DNA of 64,000 bases from contig NZ_NRGS01000007.1 in NCBI RefSeq assembly GCF_002332425.1, positions 1 to 64,000 on the forward strand, given 5' to 3'. A program made the translations under genes and the position numbers. Positions 1 through 9,073 of this stretch are shown here, piece by piece (position 1 is the first letter of the stretch; each line of letters opens with the position of its first letter). The DNA comes from Brachybacterium alimentarium (GTDB taxonomy: Bacteria > Actinomycetota > Actinomycetes > Actinomycetales > Dermabacteraceae). The notes beneath the pieces were generated by a model, which saw only the letters and a program-made list of their open reading frames with translations, did no database searches and was not told where the DNA came from.

Positions 1-530
1 TCCTCCCACTCCCTTTTTTCACGCCCGAAAACGGAACGTCGACGTGCCTGTCCGTGGCGCCTTCCCTTCCGTGTCTCTCCCGAGCGTGGTCCGAGCGCTG
101 ACGAAGTCCGGAGTGCGTGGGTTTCCCGGTGCGCGCAAGGGAAGCTCGGCGTTCGGCGAGTCCATGGCGCTGCTCCTGGATGGTGCATGGTCCTGTCCTC
201 TGCGCGTGGTCTGCGGGAAGGCACGAGCGCGTGCGTGCGATTGCGCGGTGTGCTGGCGTCTGCGAAGTGATCCCCGGCCGTGGAACCTGCGATTCGCCCC
301 GGCTCTGCCGCCTTACGGATGGGTGCCGCGGGATGGGGACGTCCTGCGTCTCTGGTGGAGCGGTGGGCATCTGGCCCTGTGCTCGGTCGCACCTGCTCGT
401 GACGAGTCCGTGTCCTGTCCGGTGAAAGCAGTCACGGATCATCATCTACTCGTCGGTCTCATCCCAGGGACCGCTTAAGGTGGGCAATTGATAACGGCAT
501 AGGGCGAACAGATTGAGACGGACGATTCAC
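1..530. other. Intergenic stretch, no gene recognised
   Basis: No reading frame here looks like a protein: the open frames are rich in Cys, Trp and Arg and show no domain. I looked for signatures of 5S rRNA, tmRNA, SRP RNA and RNase P RNA and saw none. In relatives this position follows tyrS and can hold an rRNA operon, so it may be the spacer after such genes (inference). The last 40 bases presumably hold the promoter of the gene starting at 531, but I cannot assign boxes. Confidence 0.5.
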
Positions 531-2237
531 GTGGCTGAGCACAGCAAGAGCGAGAGCGAACGCGGGCACGGCGACCGGAGCCGGGGCAGCCGGCGATATG
601 ACGACCGCTCGTCCGGTCCCCGGTCGAGCTACCCCCCTCGAGGACGTGGCGAAGACTCGCCCGCCTCGCGTCGACCCTACGAGACGAGTGCAGGCCGCAG
701 CGGCCGCGATGAGCGTTCGCGCTCCGGCACCGAGCAGTCGGGTTCTGCCAAGAAGCGCTCGTACCGCCCCGCCGGCGACGAGCCCCGCAGCCGGGGAGAG
801 TACCGCGGTCGCCCGTCTCGTGATGACGCACAGCGCTACAGCGGGAATCGTGCGGACCGGCCTCGGAACGGCGTCAACCGCGAGGACGGCGCTCGACGTG
901 GGGCTTCATCAGGCGCCTCCCGGCCCGATCAGCGGGACTCCCGCTCCGCGCGCCCTTCGTCCTCGCGCGATGACCGTCGCGGCCAGAGCTCAGGGACGGG
1001 CGCTCGTGGCGGCGATCGCGGCGCGTTCCGTGGCGACTCCCGGGGCGACGGATACCGGTCCGAGAACCGCTCGGGCGGGTACAGGTCGGGGGCCGGGCAG
1101 AGCCCGACGCGTGGTCGGGACGACCGCTCGAGCCGTGACGACCGCCCGCGCCGCGACGACCGCCCGAGCCGTGACGACCGCCCGCGCCGTGACGATCGGC
1201 CGCACCGCGAAGACCGCACGCGCTCGGCCGGCGTGCGCGATGACCGCCGGAGCAACCGCCCGGGCCAGGAAGCACGCGCGGACCGCCCCTTCGAGCCGCG
1301 CATCCCCGAAGGCGTCACCGGGAGGGAACTGGACAAGGAGATCCGCGGAGAGCTGCGCGGACTGAGCAAGGAGACCGCGGAGCGTGTCGCCCAGCATCTG
1401 GTCGCGGCCTATCTGCTCGAGGAGACCGATCCCGAGACCTCCCAGGCCCATGCCCGCTTCGCCGCGCGCATCGGCGGTCGCGTCGGCGGGGTGCGCGAGA
1501 CCTACGGGATCCTCGCCTACCGCGCAGGTGACTTCCGCACTGCGGCACGGGAGCTGCGCACGTCGCTGAGGATCACCGGCCGCACCGATGTGCTTCCCCT
1601 GATCGCCGACTCCGAGCGCGGCCTCGGCCGTCCGGAGAGGGCCCTGGATCTGGCGGCGTCGGACGAGGCATCGACGCTCAGCGTCTCCGCTGCCATCGAG
1701 CTGATGATCGTGGTGGCCGGCGCCTACGCGGATACCGGTGACATCCAGACCGCTCTGCGGACGCTCGAGATCCCGGCGCTGCGCCACAAGGTGGACGGCC
1801 ACTGGCAGGTGCGCCTCTGGGTCGCCTATGCGGACCTGCTCGAGCGCGCCGAACGACCTGAGGAGTCCACCCGCTGGCTGACCCTTGCCGCGGATGCCGA
1901 CACCGAGCACCTCACCGACGCCGCTGAGCGGCTCGGGCGACCGGGCCCCGCGCTCGCGCCGGAGCCGACCTGGGAGGATGACGAGTCGGTCTCCGTGCTC
2001 GACGCCTACGACCCGACGGCGGACGACGTGCAGGAGACCGATGATGCCGCGGCGGACCACGTCTCGGCCGACGGTTCGGACGACGGCTCGACCGACGGCT
2101 CGACCGACGGCTCGGCCCAGGACTCCGAGGCGGTGGCAGCCGACGCAGCAGCTGACGCGAGCGATCATGAGACCGAGAGCGCTCCTCCCGCCGCCCGGAG
2201 TGACATCGAGTCCGAGCCGAGTGAGGAGCAGGCGTGA
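531..2237 (+). CDS. TPR-like protein with long Arg/Asp-rich disordered N-terminus
   Basis: About 568 aa, first gene of the tlyA-nadK-recN block. The first ~250 residues are low complexity, rich in R, D, S and G, including five 6-residue repeats of the type RDDRPR/RDDRPS. A folded, helical, tetratricopeptide-like region follows (~residues 255-475: EIRGELRGLSKETAERVAQH onward), then an acidic Asp/Ser/Ala tail with DGSTDGST repeats. By position it corresponds to the M. tuberculosis Rv1691 group, function unknown. I chose GTG 531 (VAEHSKSES), with a GAGACGG stretch ~9 nt upstream; an in-frame TTG at 513 is an alternative. The charge pattern suggests RNA or polyanion binding (inference). Confidence 0.75.
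   Translation: MAEHSKSESERGHGDRSRGSRRYDDRSSGPRSSYPPRGRGEDSPASRRPYETSAGRSGRDERSRSGTEQSGSAKKRSYRPAGDEPRSRGEYRGRPSRDDAQRYSGNRADRPRNGVNREDGARRGASSGASRPDQRDSRSARPSSSRDDRRGQSSGTGARGGDRGAFRGDSRGDGYRSENRSGGYRSGAGQSPTRGRDDRSSRDDRPRRDDRPSRDDRPRRDDRPHREDRTRSAGVRDDRRSNRPGQEARADRPFEPRIPEGVTGRELDKEIRGELRGLSKETAERVAQHLVAAYLLEETDPETSQAHARFAARIGGRVGGVRETYGILAYRAGDFRTAARELRTSLRITGRTDVLPLIADSERGLGRPERALDLAASDEASTLSVSAAIELMIVVAGAYADTGDIQTALRTLEIPALRHKVDGHWQVRLWVAYADLLERAERPEESTRWLTLAADADTEHLTDAAERLGRPGPALAPEPTWEDDESVSVLDAYDPTADDVQETDDAAADHVSADGSDDGSTDGSTDGSAQDSEAVAADAAADASDHETESAPPAARSDIESEPSEEQA
1134..1223 (+). repeat. 18-bp tandem coding repeat, five units
   Basis: Five consecutive 18-bp units begin cgtgacgaccgcccgcgc and diverge gradually. 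Each encodes one RDDRP(R/S/H)-type hexapeptide in the disordered N-terminus of the gene at 531. The unit is a multiple of three, so copy-number change would preserve frame. Confidence 0.85.
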
Positions 2238-3250
2238 TGCGTCGTCCCGCACCCTCACTGCTCGACCTCTATGACGCGCTGCTGTTCGACCTGGACGGCA
2301 CGCTCATGCACGGGGCCGTGCCGATCCCGCATGCCGCCGAGGCCGTCCAGAAGACGCGGGACGCCGGCCGTACCGTCGTCTTCGCGACGAACAACGCCTC
2401 GCGGACGCCGCAGCAGGCCTCGGACCATCTCGCGACGGTCGGCGTCCCGTCCGAGCCGGACGAGTTCGTGACCTCCCCGCAGGTGGCCTCGCGTCTGCTG
2501 GCAGACGATCTCGAGCCCGGTGCGAAGGTGCTCGTGGTGGGAGGTCCGAGCCTCGCGGCCCAGATCCAGGAGGTCGGCCTCGCACCGGTCACCACGGACA
2601 GTGAGGACGTCGTCGCCGTCGTGCAGGGCTGGACCCCGGACCTGAACTGGTCGATGCTCGCCGAGGGCGCTTACGCGATCCGGCACGGAGCCCGCTGGAT
2701 GGCCACCAACATCGACGCCACCCTGCCCACCGAGCGCGGTCTCGCACCCGGCAACGGCTCCATGGTCGCGGTCCTCCGTCACGCCACCGGCGCGGTGCCC
2801 GACGTCGCCGGCAAGCCCGAACCCGGGATGTTCACCGTCGCCGCGCGGGACCACGACGCGAGTCGTCCGCTCATCGTCGGAGACCGTCTGGACACCGACA
2901 TCGAGGGTGCGGTGCGGGCCGGCATGGATTCCGTGCTGGTCCTGACCGGAGTCGACGGCATCGACGCAGCCCTGCGCGCGGACCCCGTGCGTCGGCCCCG
3001 CTTCATCCTGCCGGACCTCGCGGAGATCGCCGCACCCTTCGTGCTGCCCGTCGTCGAGGACGACCGCTCCCGCTGCGGGGCGGTCCACGCCTCCTGGCAG
3101 GACGGGGACATCGTCCTCGGCGGGGAGCTCGAGGACCCGCGCACGCTGCGCGCGATCCTCGCGCTGCTCGCCGTGCGCTGCCCGGACGCTGCGTGGAGCG
3201 GGCGCCTCCTGGGGCGCGACGGCGCCGAGCAGCACCCCACCGACCGGTGA
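2237..3250 (+). CDS. HAD-IIA family hydrolase (NagD-like phosphatase)
   Basis: 337 aa. The HAD motif I nucleophile is LFDLDGT (residues ~17-22). FATNN is the motif II region, and VGDRLDTDIEGA (~residue 216) is the motif IV acidic pair, followed by GMDSVLVLTGV. The cap-region pattern FATNNASRTP and the VAGKPEPGMF segment are typical of the class IIA (NagD/4-nitrophenylphosphatase) group, which dephosphorylates small phosphorylated metabolites; the substrate is unknown. The ATG at 2237 overlaps the upstream stop by one base. It corresponds by position to Rv1692. The last ~70 residues lie outside the HAD core. Confidence 0.85.
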   Translation: MRRPAPSLLDLYDALLFDLDGTLMHGAVPIPHAAEAVQKTRDAGRTVVFATNNASRTPQQASDHLATVGVPSEPDEFVTSPQVASRLLADDLEPGAKVLVVGGPSLAAQIQEVGLAPVTTDSEDVVAVVQGWTPDLNWSMLAEGAYAIRHGARWMATNIDATLPTERGLAPGNGSMVAVLRHATGAVPDVAGKPEPGMFTVAARDHDASRPLIVGDRLDTDIEGAVRAGMDSVLVLTGVDGIDAALRADPVRRPRFILPDLAEIAAPFVLPVVEDDRSRCGAVHASWQDGDIVLGGELEDPRTLRAILALLAVRCPDAAWSGRLLGRDGAEQHPTDR

Positions 3251-4092
3251 ACGGGCGGCGACTGGACCTCGCGCTCCTCGAGGCGGGGCTCGCACGCTCC
3301 CGCAGCCACGCCCGGCGCATCATCGAGGAAGGTCGGGCACGGATCGACGGTCGGCCGGCGGCGAAGGCCTCGACCCCGGTCCCGCTGGAGGCCGAGCTGC
3401 TCGTGGTCGATGTCCCCGACGGGATCGAGTACGCCTCGCGCGCCGCGCACAAGCTCATCGGCGCGCTCGAGGAACTCGGTCTGGACCCGTCGGGGGCACG
3501 CTGCCTGGACGCGGGCGCCTCGACCGGAGGATTCACCGACGTGCTCCTGCGGCGCGACGCGCTGTCGGTGCTCGCCGTCGACATCGGGCACGATCAGCTC
3601 GCCGCGCATGTGCGCGGCGATACGCGGGTGACTGTCCTGGACGGCACCAGCGTGCGCGACCTCACGCCGGAGCTCGTCGGCCCTGCCGTCGACCTGCTGG
3701 TCGCTGATCTGTCGTTCATCTCCCTGCGGACCGTCATCGCACCCCTCGGGAGCGTCGTGCGGCGCGGCGGGGACCTGCTGGTGATGGTGAAACCCCAGTT
3801 CGAGGTGGGACGCACGGCCCTCCCGCGCACGGGCGTGGTCACTGACCCCGCCGCGCGCATCGACGCGGTGCGCGGAGTCGCCGCGGCAGCCTCGCAGGTC
3901 GGGCTCGGCCTGTGCGGGGTGGGTTCCAGCGCGCTGCCGGGCCAGGACGGCAACCGCGAGTACTTCCTGCATCTGCGCCCCACCGGCGTGACCTGCGCGC
4001 TCGACGCCGAGGCCTGTGACATGATCGAGAACGCCGTGCGCGGGAACGAGTCCCGCCACCGTGCGATCCACGACGCCGACCAGGAGGTATGA
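3247..4092 (+). CDS. tlyA: TlyA family rRNA 2'-O-methyltransferase
   Basis: 281 aa. An N-terminal S4 RNA-binding domain (NGRRLDLALLEAGLARSRS, ~1-60) is followed by an FtsJ-like Rossmann methyltransferase with SAM motif LDAGASTGGFTD (~residues 87-98). The family methylates ribose 2'-OH of C1409 in 16S and C1920 in 23S rRNA; in mycobacteria its loss gives capreomycin resistance. GTG 3247 gives a 4-nt GTGA overlap with the upstream stop and the normal family length. An AGGAGGT near its 3' end serves the next gene. Confidence 0.92.
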   Translation: MNGRRLDLALLEAGLARSRSHARRIIEEGRARIDGRPAAKASTPVPLEAELLVVDVPDGIEYASRAAHKLIGALEELGLDPSGARCLDAGASTGGFTDVLLRRDALSVLAVDIGHDQLAAHVRGDTRVTVLDGTSVRDLTPELVGPAVDLLVADLSFISLRTVIAPLGSVVRRGGDLLVMVKPQFEVGRTALPRTGVVTDPAARIDAVRGVAAAASQVGLGLCGVGSSALPGQDGNREYFLHLRPTGVTCALDAEACDMIENAVRGNESRHRAIHDADQEV

Positions 4093-4095
4093 CGC

Positions 4096-5040
4096 ATGCG
4101 ACGGTTCCTCCTGTACGTGCACACCGGCCGTCGGGCCGCCCTGGGCGCCATGCTCCGGGTGCTCGAGGAGCTCGCCCGCCGCGGAGTGCGCGGTGTGGTG
4201 GTCGACGAGCAGGTCGACGAGATCCTCTCCCTGCCCGAGGACTTCGCTCCGCCCAAGCTGCTGACCTTCCTCACCAACGGCGGGGTCGACGTGCTGGACG
4301 CGGTCTCCGCCGCGGATCTCGTCGAGCTCGGCATCGTCCTGGGCGGCGACGGCACGATCCTGCGCGCGCTCGAAGCCGTGCGCGAGGCCGACGTCCCCGT
4401 TCACGGCGTGAACCTCGGCCACGTCGGCTTCCTCGCCGAGAGCGAGGTCGAGGACCTCTCGATCACGGTGGCCCGCCTGCTGGACGGCGACTACGAGATC
4501 GAGAAGCGCTCCACTCTCGACGTGCAGGTGCTGGACGACGAGGACCACGCGATCGAGCACCACTGGGCGCTCAACGAAGCGTCGTTGGAGAAGGCGGATC
4601 GTCTGAAGATGATCAACGTCGCCATCGAGATCGACGGCCGCCCCGTCTCCTCGTTCGGCTGCGACGGCGTGGTCATGTCCACCTCCACCGGCTCGACCGC
4701 CTACGCCTTCAGCGCCGGGGGCCCCGTGATCTGGCCCGAGGTCGACGCGATGCTGCTGATCCCGCTGGCCGCGCATGCGCTCTTCGCGCGCCCTCTGCTG
4801 CTGGGCCGCTCCTCGGAGGCCGCGATCGAGATGACCCTCGACAACCGCGAGGACGGCATCCTGACCCTCGATGGCCGCCGCACCGCCGAGATCACCGCCG
4901 GAATGCGTGTCGAGGCCCGTCTGTCCGACCAGTCCGTCCGCCTCGTCCGTCTGAGCGCGACGCCCTTCGCCGACCGACTCGTCGAGAAGTTCCAGCTCCC
5001 GGTCGTCGGCTGGCGGGGTCGCAGCCCTCGTCGTCGCTGA
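4096..5040 (+). CDS. nadK: NAD kinase
   Basis: 314 aa cytosolic enzyme that phosphorylates NAD to NADP using ATP or polyphosphate. The family motifs are present: LGGDGTILRALE (~residues 82-93), NLGHVGFLAE (~106-115) and the glycine-rich STGSTAYAFSAGGP (~195-208), followed by IPLAAHALFARPLLL. ATG 4096 lies 7 nt after a near-perfect AGGAGGT. It sits 3 nt after tlyA and 17 nt before recN, so it is co-transcribed with both. Confidence 0.95.
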   Translation: MRRFLLYVHTGRRAALGAMLRVLEELARRGVRGVVVDEQVDEILSLPEDFAPPKLLTFLTNGGVDVLDAVSAADLVELGIVLGGDGTILRALEAVREADVPVHGVNLGHVGFLAESEVEDLSITVARLLDGDYEIEKRSTLDVQVLDDEDHAIEHHWALNEASLEKADRLKMINVAIEIDGRPVSSFGCDGVVMSTSTGSTAYAFSAGGPVIWPEVDAMLLIPLAAHALFARPLLLGRSSEAAIEMTLDNREDGILTLDGRRTAEITAGMRVEARLSDQSVRLVRLSATPFADRLVEKFQLPVVGWRGRSPRRR

Positions 5041-5057
5041 GGAGCTGAGAGGTACTC

Positions 5058-6836
5058 ATGCTGTCCACCCTGCGCATCCGCCATATCGGCGTGATCGATG
5101 ACGCCATGCTCGAGTTCGGTCCCGGCTTCACGGCACTGACAGGAGAGACCGGCGCGGGCAAGACGATGATCGTCACCGGGCTGACCATGCTCCTGGGCGG
5201 CCGCCTGGACCGCGGCCGCACCAGTGGCTCGAGCACGGTGGACGGCACTTTGGCGATGTCCGGGCACGACGAGCTCGCCGCTGCGCTGGACGAGCTGGGA
5301 GCCGAGGAGGACGACGGCGAGGTCCTCGTGGTGCGGCGGATGACCCGCGACGGGCGCTCCCGCGCCCAGATCGGCGGGGTCCCCGTGCCCATCGGCACGC
5401 TCTCCCGACTCGTGGGGACGGCCGTGACCGTCCACGGACAGTCCGACCAGCAGCGGCTGCGCGACCCCGATGCCCAGCGCATCGCGCTGGATCGCTTCGC
5501 GACCGCCGAGGTGGGGCCCCTGGTGGAGCGCCACCGGGAGATCTGGAGCGAGCGCACCGAGCTCACCGAGCAGCTCACCGAGCTCGACGAGCTGCTGGCC
5601 GAGCGCGAACGCCGGGGCACCGCCCTGCGTGAGGCCCTCGAACGCATCGAGCAGGCCGATCCGCAGCCGGGGGAGGACGACGCCCTGCGCGCCGAGCTCG
5701 AGCGGCTGGGCAACGCCGAGGAGCTGCGCGGCGCCGCGACCCAGGCCGTCCTCGCCCTGGTGGGCGACGACGACGGTCCCGCCGCCGGTCCGCTGCTGGA
5801 CATCGCCGGGGAGGCCCTGGGCCGGGCCGCGCGCACCGACACCACCCTGGACCCGCTCGTGGAGCGGCTCGACGCCGCTCGCCTCGAGCTGTCCGACCTG
5901 GCTGCGGAGATGACTCGCTACGCCGAGGAGATCGACGCCTCACCCGGACGGATCGAGGAGGCCAACGAACGGCTGCACGAGCTGACGGTGCTGGTCCGCG
6001 ACCTCGGCGCCATGCTGCCCGGTGCCGACGGCCCGGCGGAGGACATCAGCACCCTGCTGGAGACCTCCCGCGGTGCGGCCATCGATCTGGACCGCTTCGA
6101 GGGTGCGGAGCAGGAACGGGCGACGGTCGCGGCCCGGCTCGAGACGCTGCAGGGCGAGCTCGATACGGCCGCGGACGCTCTCACCGAGGCCAGGACCGCC
6201 GCCGCGGAGGCCCTGTCCACCGCGGTCCAGGAGGAGCTGCGTCATCTCGAGATGCCGGACGCCACGATCCGTGTCGACGTCTCCGCCCAGGCCCACCGCT
6301 CGCACGGACGGGACGCGGTCGCCATCCTGCTGGCACCCCACCCGGGCGCCGAGCACCTGCCCGTCGCCCAGGCCGCCTCGGGCGGTGAGCTCTCCCGCGT
6401 GATGCTCGCCCTGGAGGTCGCCCTGTCCTCCTCGCGCAGCGACCGTACCGCGGCCCCCGTGTTCGTCTTCGACGAGATCGACGCGGGGATCGGCGGCCGT
6501 GCCGCTCTCGCCGTCGGCCAGCGCCTGGCCCGGCTCGCTCGCCACGCCCAGGTCATCGTCGTCACGCATCTGCCGCAGGTTGCCGCGCATGCCAGCACGC
6601 ACCTTCAGATCGTGAAGACCTCGACCGAAGGCGTCACCAGCTCGACCGTCGAGACCCTCGACCGTCCCGGACGCATCCGCGAGCTCGCCCGGATGCTCGC
6701 CGGCGACGCCGCCTCGGACGTCGCTCTCGCGCACGCCGAGGAGCTGCTGGAGGACGCCCGTGAGAAGACCGCCGGCACGAAGACCGCCGGCACGACGACC
6801 GCCAGCACGACGGCCAGGACGGGGCGCCGGCGATGA
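5058..6836 (+). CDS. recN: DNA repair protein RecN
   Basis: 592 aa SMC-like ATPase acting in double-strand break repair. Walker A is GETGAGKT (~residues 29-36), followed by a long Glu/Arg/Leu-rich coiled coil (~150-380). The ABC signature is SGGELSRVML (~440), Walker B is VFVFDEIDAGIGG (~470), and THLPQVAAHA (~503) completes the site. The C-terminus ends in a three-copy Lys/Thr/Ala/Gly tail encoded by 15-bp repeats. The start ATG has GAGAGG upstream. The stop overlaps the steA ATG. Confidence 0.95.
   Translation: MLSTLRIRHIGVIDDAMLEFGPGFTALTGETGAGKTMIVTGLTMLLGGRLDRGRTSGSSTVDGTLAMSGHDELAAALDELGAEEDDGEVLVVRRMTRDGRSRAQIGGVPVPIGTLSRLVGTAVTVHGQSDQQRLRDPDAQRIALDRFATAEVGPLVERHREIWSERTELTEQLTELDELLAERERRGTALREALERIEQADPQPGEDDALRAELERLGNAEELRGAATQAVLALVGDDDGPAAGPLLDIAGEALGRAARTDTTLDPLVERLDAARLELSDLAAEMTRYAEEIDASPGRIEEANERLHELTVLVRDLGAMLPGADGPAEDISTLLETSRGAAIDLDRFEGAEQERATVAARLETLQGELDTAADALTEARTAAAEALSTAVQEELRHLEMPDATIRVDVSAQAHRSHGRDAVAILLAPHPGAEHLPVAQAASGGELSRVMLALEVALSSSRSDRTAAPVFVFDEIDAGIGGRAALAVGQRLARLARHAQVIVVTHLPQVAAHASTHLQIVKTSTEGVTSSTVETLDRPGRIRELARMLAGDAASDVALAHAEELLEDAREKTAGTKTAGTTTASTTARTGRRR
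6765..6818 (+). repeat. 15-bp tandem repeat in the recN tail
   Basis: Units aagaccgccggcacg at 6765-6779 and 6780-6794 are identical. A diverged third copy lies at 6795-6809 and a partial copy follows. They encode KTAGT-type pentapeptides at the extreme C-terminus of RecN, beyond the ATPase head. Confidence 0.85.
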
Positions 6837-8011
6837 GCACGAAGCAGTCGGCGGTGATCGGCACCGCCCGGCTCGGCAAGCGCACGAAGGACCTCACCAA
6901 GCGTCTCGCCCTCGGTGACATCGCGATCATCGATCACGAGGACATCGACCGGGTGGCGGCCGAAGCGCTGGTCGAGCGTCGCCCCGCGGCAGTGCTCAAC
7001 GTGTCCGCCTCGACCTCCGGGCGCTATCCGAACGCCGGGCCCCGGATCCTCGTCGACGCCGGCATCGTGCTGGTCGACACCCTGGGCGACGAGGTCTTCG
7101 AGGGGGTGCGCGACGGGCAGACGATCACCGTGTCCGGCGGCCAGGTGCTGTGCGAGGACGCCGTCATCGCCGAGGGCACTGCGCAGGACGACGCCACGAT
7201 CATGGTCTCCCAGCAGATCGCCCGCGAGGGGCTGTCCGAGCAGCTGGAGCTGTTCGCGCAGAACACCATGGAGTACATGCTGCGGGAGCGGGACCTGCTG
7301 CTGGACGGCATCGGTGCGCCGGAGGTGCGCACGACCATCGACGGGCGCCCGGTCCTGATCGTGGTGCGCGGCTATCACTACAAGGAGGACCTCGCCACGC
7401 TGAGGCCCTTCCTGCGGGAGAACCGCCCGGTAATCATCGGCGTCGACGGCGGCGCGGACGCGGTGATCGACGCGGGGTTCCGGCCCGACATGATCATCGG
7501 GGACATGGACTCGGTCTCCGACCGCGCTCTGCGCAGCGGCGCAGAGCTCGTCGTCCACGCCTATCGCGACGGCCGTGCCCCGGGCGCCGAACGCCTCGAG
7601 GACCTCGGCCTCGGCGACCAGGTCGTGCTCTTCCCCGCCTCCGGCACCAGCGAAGACATCGCCATGCTGCTGGCCGACGAGAAGGGCGCCTCCGTGATCG
7701 TCGCGGTCGGCACCCACGGCACCCTCGAGGAGTTCCTCGACAAGGGCCGCGCCGGCATGAGCTCGACATTCCTCACCCGCCTGCGCATCGGGTCCAAGCT
7801 GGTGGACGCCAAGGGCGTCTCCCGCCTGTACCGTCAGAGGATCTCCACCTTCCAGCTGGTGCTGCTCGCACTGGCCGGTCTCGCGGCCCTCGCGGTCGCG
7901 CTCTGGGCCACTCCCGGCGGGCAGGCGTTCGTCCAGATCATCGGCGCCCGCCTCGATGGTCTGCTGTCCTGGTTCACCTTGCTGTTCTCACCCCGGGCCA
8001 CCGGGTCGTAG
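6833..8011 (+). CDS. steA: SteA-like cytokinetic protein
   Basis: 392 aa, ATGA overlap with recN. The central part resembles the catalytic fold of thiamin pyrophosphokinase (GVDGGADAVIDAG, then MIIGDMDSVSD, ~residues 203-230). A single transmembrane helix lies near the C-terminus (LVLLALAGLAALAVALWA, ~337-355). In Corynebacterium glutamicum SteA and its partner SteB localise to the division septum and are needed for daughter-cell separation. The next gene encodes the SteB-like partner, as in Rv1697-Rv1698. No thiamin genes are nearby, so a biosynthetic TPK role is unlikely. Confidence 0.85.
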   Translation: MSTKQSAVIGTARLGKRTKDLTKRLALGDIAIIDHEDIDRVAAEALVERRPAAVLNVSASTSGRYPNAGPRILVDAGIVLVDTLGDEVFEGVRDGQTITVSGGQVLCEDAVIAEGTAQDDATIMVSQQIAREGLSEQLELFAQNTMEYMLRERDLLLDGIGAPEVRTTIDGRPVLIVVRGYHYKEDLATLRPFLRENRPVIIGVDGGADAVIDAGFRPDMIIGDMDSVSDRALRSGAELVVHAYRDGRAPGAERLEDLGLGDQVVLFPASGTSEDIAMLLADEKGASVIVAVGTHGTLEEFLDKGRAGMSSTFLTRLRIGSKLVDAKGVSRLYRQRISTFQLVLLALAGLAALAVALWATPGGQAFVQIIGARLDGLLSWFTLLFSPRATGS

Positions 8012-8026
8012 GAGGGTCCCGACCCC

Positions 8027-9073
8027 GTGATCGATTTCCGCTATCATCTCGTCTCCCTGATCTCCGTGTTCCTGGCTCTGGCCGTGGGCATCGTGCTCGG
8101 GGCCGGACCTCTGCGCGAGAACCTCGGCGACCAGCTCGCCGGGCAGGTCGAGCAGCTCCGCACCGAGAAGGACCAGCTGCGCACGCAGTCCGACGAGCTC
8201 GCCACGCGCAACGACCAGCTGGGCTCGTTCGTCTCCGAGGTCGGCCCGGAGCTGGTCTCCGGCACCCTCGCCGGGAAGCAGGTCGCCGTCCTCACGGACG
8301 ACGCCTCGACGCGACCCGACACCGATCGACTCCTCGCCCTGCTCGAGGACGCCGGCGCCTCCTCCAGCGTGAAGATCGCTCTGCAGAAGAACCTCTGGGA
8401 GCCCGGCCAGGAGCAGCAGCGCACCGATGCGATCGAGCAGATCCGCTCCGTCGCGCCCTCCGTGCTCGACGACGACCTGAGCGATTCGGAGCAGCTGGCC
8501 CAGGTGGTCGTCGTGCTGCTGACACCGTCCGCGAGCGAGGAGCTCTCGCCCGAGCTGCGCACCCAGGTCTGGCAGGCGCTGACCGAGCAGCAGCTGGTCA
8601 CCATCGACGGCGAGCTGCCCGCCGAGGTCGACGCGGTGCTGTTCGCCGCCGCGGCCCCGGAGTCGTTCACCGACGAGGGCGAGGACGAGACGGTCGCCGC
8701 CGAGCGCGCCCAGAGCCTCCAGGCGACGCAGACCTCCCTGCTCGCGACCCTGAGCGACACGGGAGTCCCTGCGGTGGTCTCGGCCGCGACGCCGGACAAC
8801 GATGCCTCCACCGGCATCCTGCGGACGGTGCGGGGCGATGCCGACTTCCAGGGGCTCTCCACCACGGACCGGCTGCAGGAGGCCGACGGGCCGGTCCTGT
8901 CGGTGCTGGCGCTGATCGAGCAGTCCCGCGGAGGCAGCGGCGCCTATGGCACCACGGCCGACGCCGAGGACCGCCTACCGGCCCTGCCCGAGACCCAGGG
9001 CGTCGAGGACGCCTCCACCGAGGACCAGTCGGGTGACGGCGGCGGAGCGTCCGACGGCGGGGGAGAGGGATGA
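8027..9073 (+). CDS. steB: SteB/MctB-like membrane-anchored protein
   Basis: 348 aa. An N-terminal signal-anchor helix (YHLVSLISVFLALAVGIVLG, ~residues 6-25) is followed by a Glu/Gln/Arg/Leu coiled coil (~35-70) and a mixed alpha/beta extracytoplasmic domain. The C-terminus is a Gly/Ser/Asp-rich tail. This is the family of Rv1698 (MctB, first described as a copper-efflux channel) and of C. glutamicum SteB, the partner of SteA. I favour SteB because it is paired with steA. The start GTG lies 15 nt after steA; the end overlaps the next gene by 4 nt. Confidence 0.8.
   Translation: MIDFRYHLVSLISVFLALAVGIVLGAGPLRENLGDQLAGQVEQLRTEKDQLRTQSDELATRNDQLGSFVSEVGPELVSGTLAGKQVAVLTDDASTRPDTDRLLALLEDAGASSSVKIALQKNLWEPGQEQQRTDAIEQIRSVAPSVLDDDLSDSEQLAQVVVVLLTPSASEELSPELRTQVWQALTEQQLVTIDGELPAEVDAVLFAAAAPESFTDEGEDETVAAERAQSLQATQTSLLATLSDTGVPAVVSAATPDNDASTGILRTVRGDADFQGLSTTDRLQEADGPVLSVLALIEQSRGGSGAYGTTADAEDRLPALPETQGVEDASTEDQSGDGGGASDGGGEG

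Noticed and set aside
44-478. Open frames in the first 500 bases
   Set aside because: Cys/Trp/Arg-rich translations with no ribosome binding site, no domain and competing frames of equal quality.
1-530. rRNA, tmRNA, SRP RNA or RNase P RNA at the left edge
   Set aside because: None of the conserved core sequences of these RNAs is present.
1134-1223. CRISPR-like array
   Set aside because: Units are contiguous without spacers and encode protein repeats. No cas genes anywhere in the window.
2779-4776. A 665-codon minus-strand frame opposite the HAD, tlyA and nadK genes
   Set aside because: Spans three plus-strand genes with full motif sets; antisense artefact.
6833-8011. Thiamin pyrophosphokinase for the gene after recN
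   Set aside because: Only the central fold resembles TPK. The length, C-terminal membrane helix and pairing with a SteB-like gene fit SteA better.
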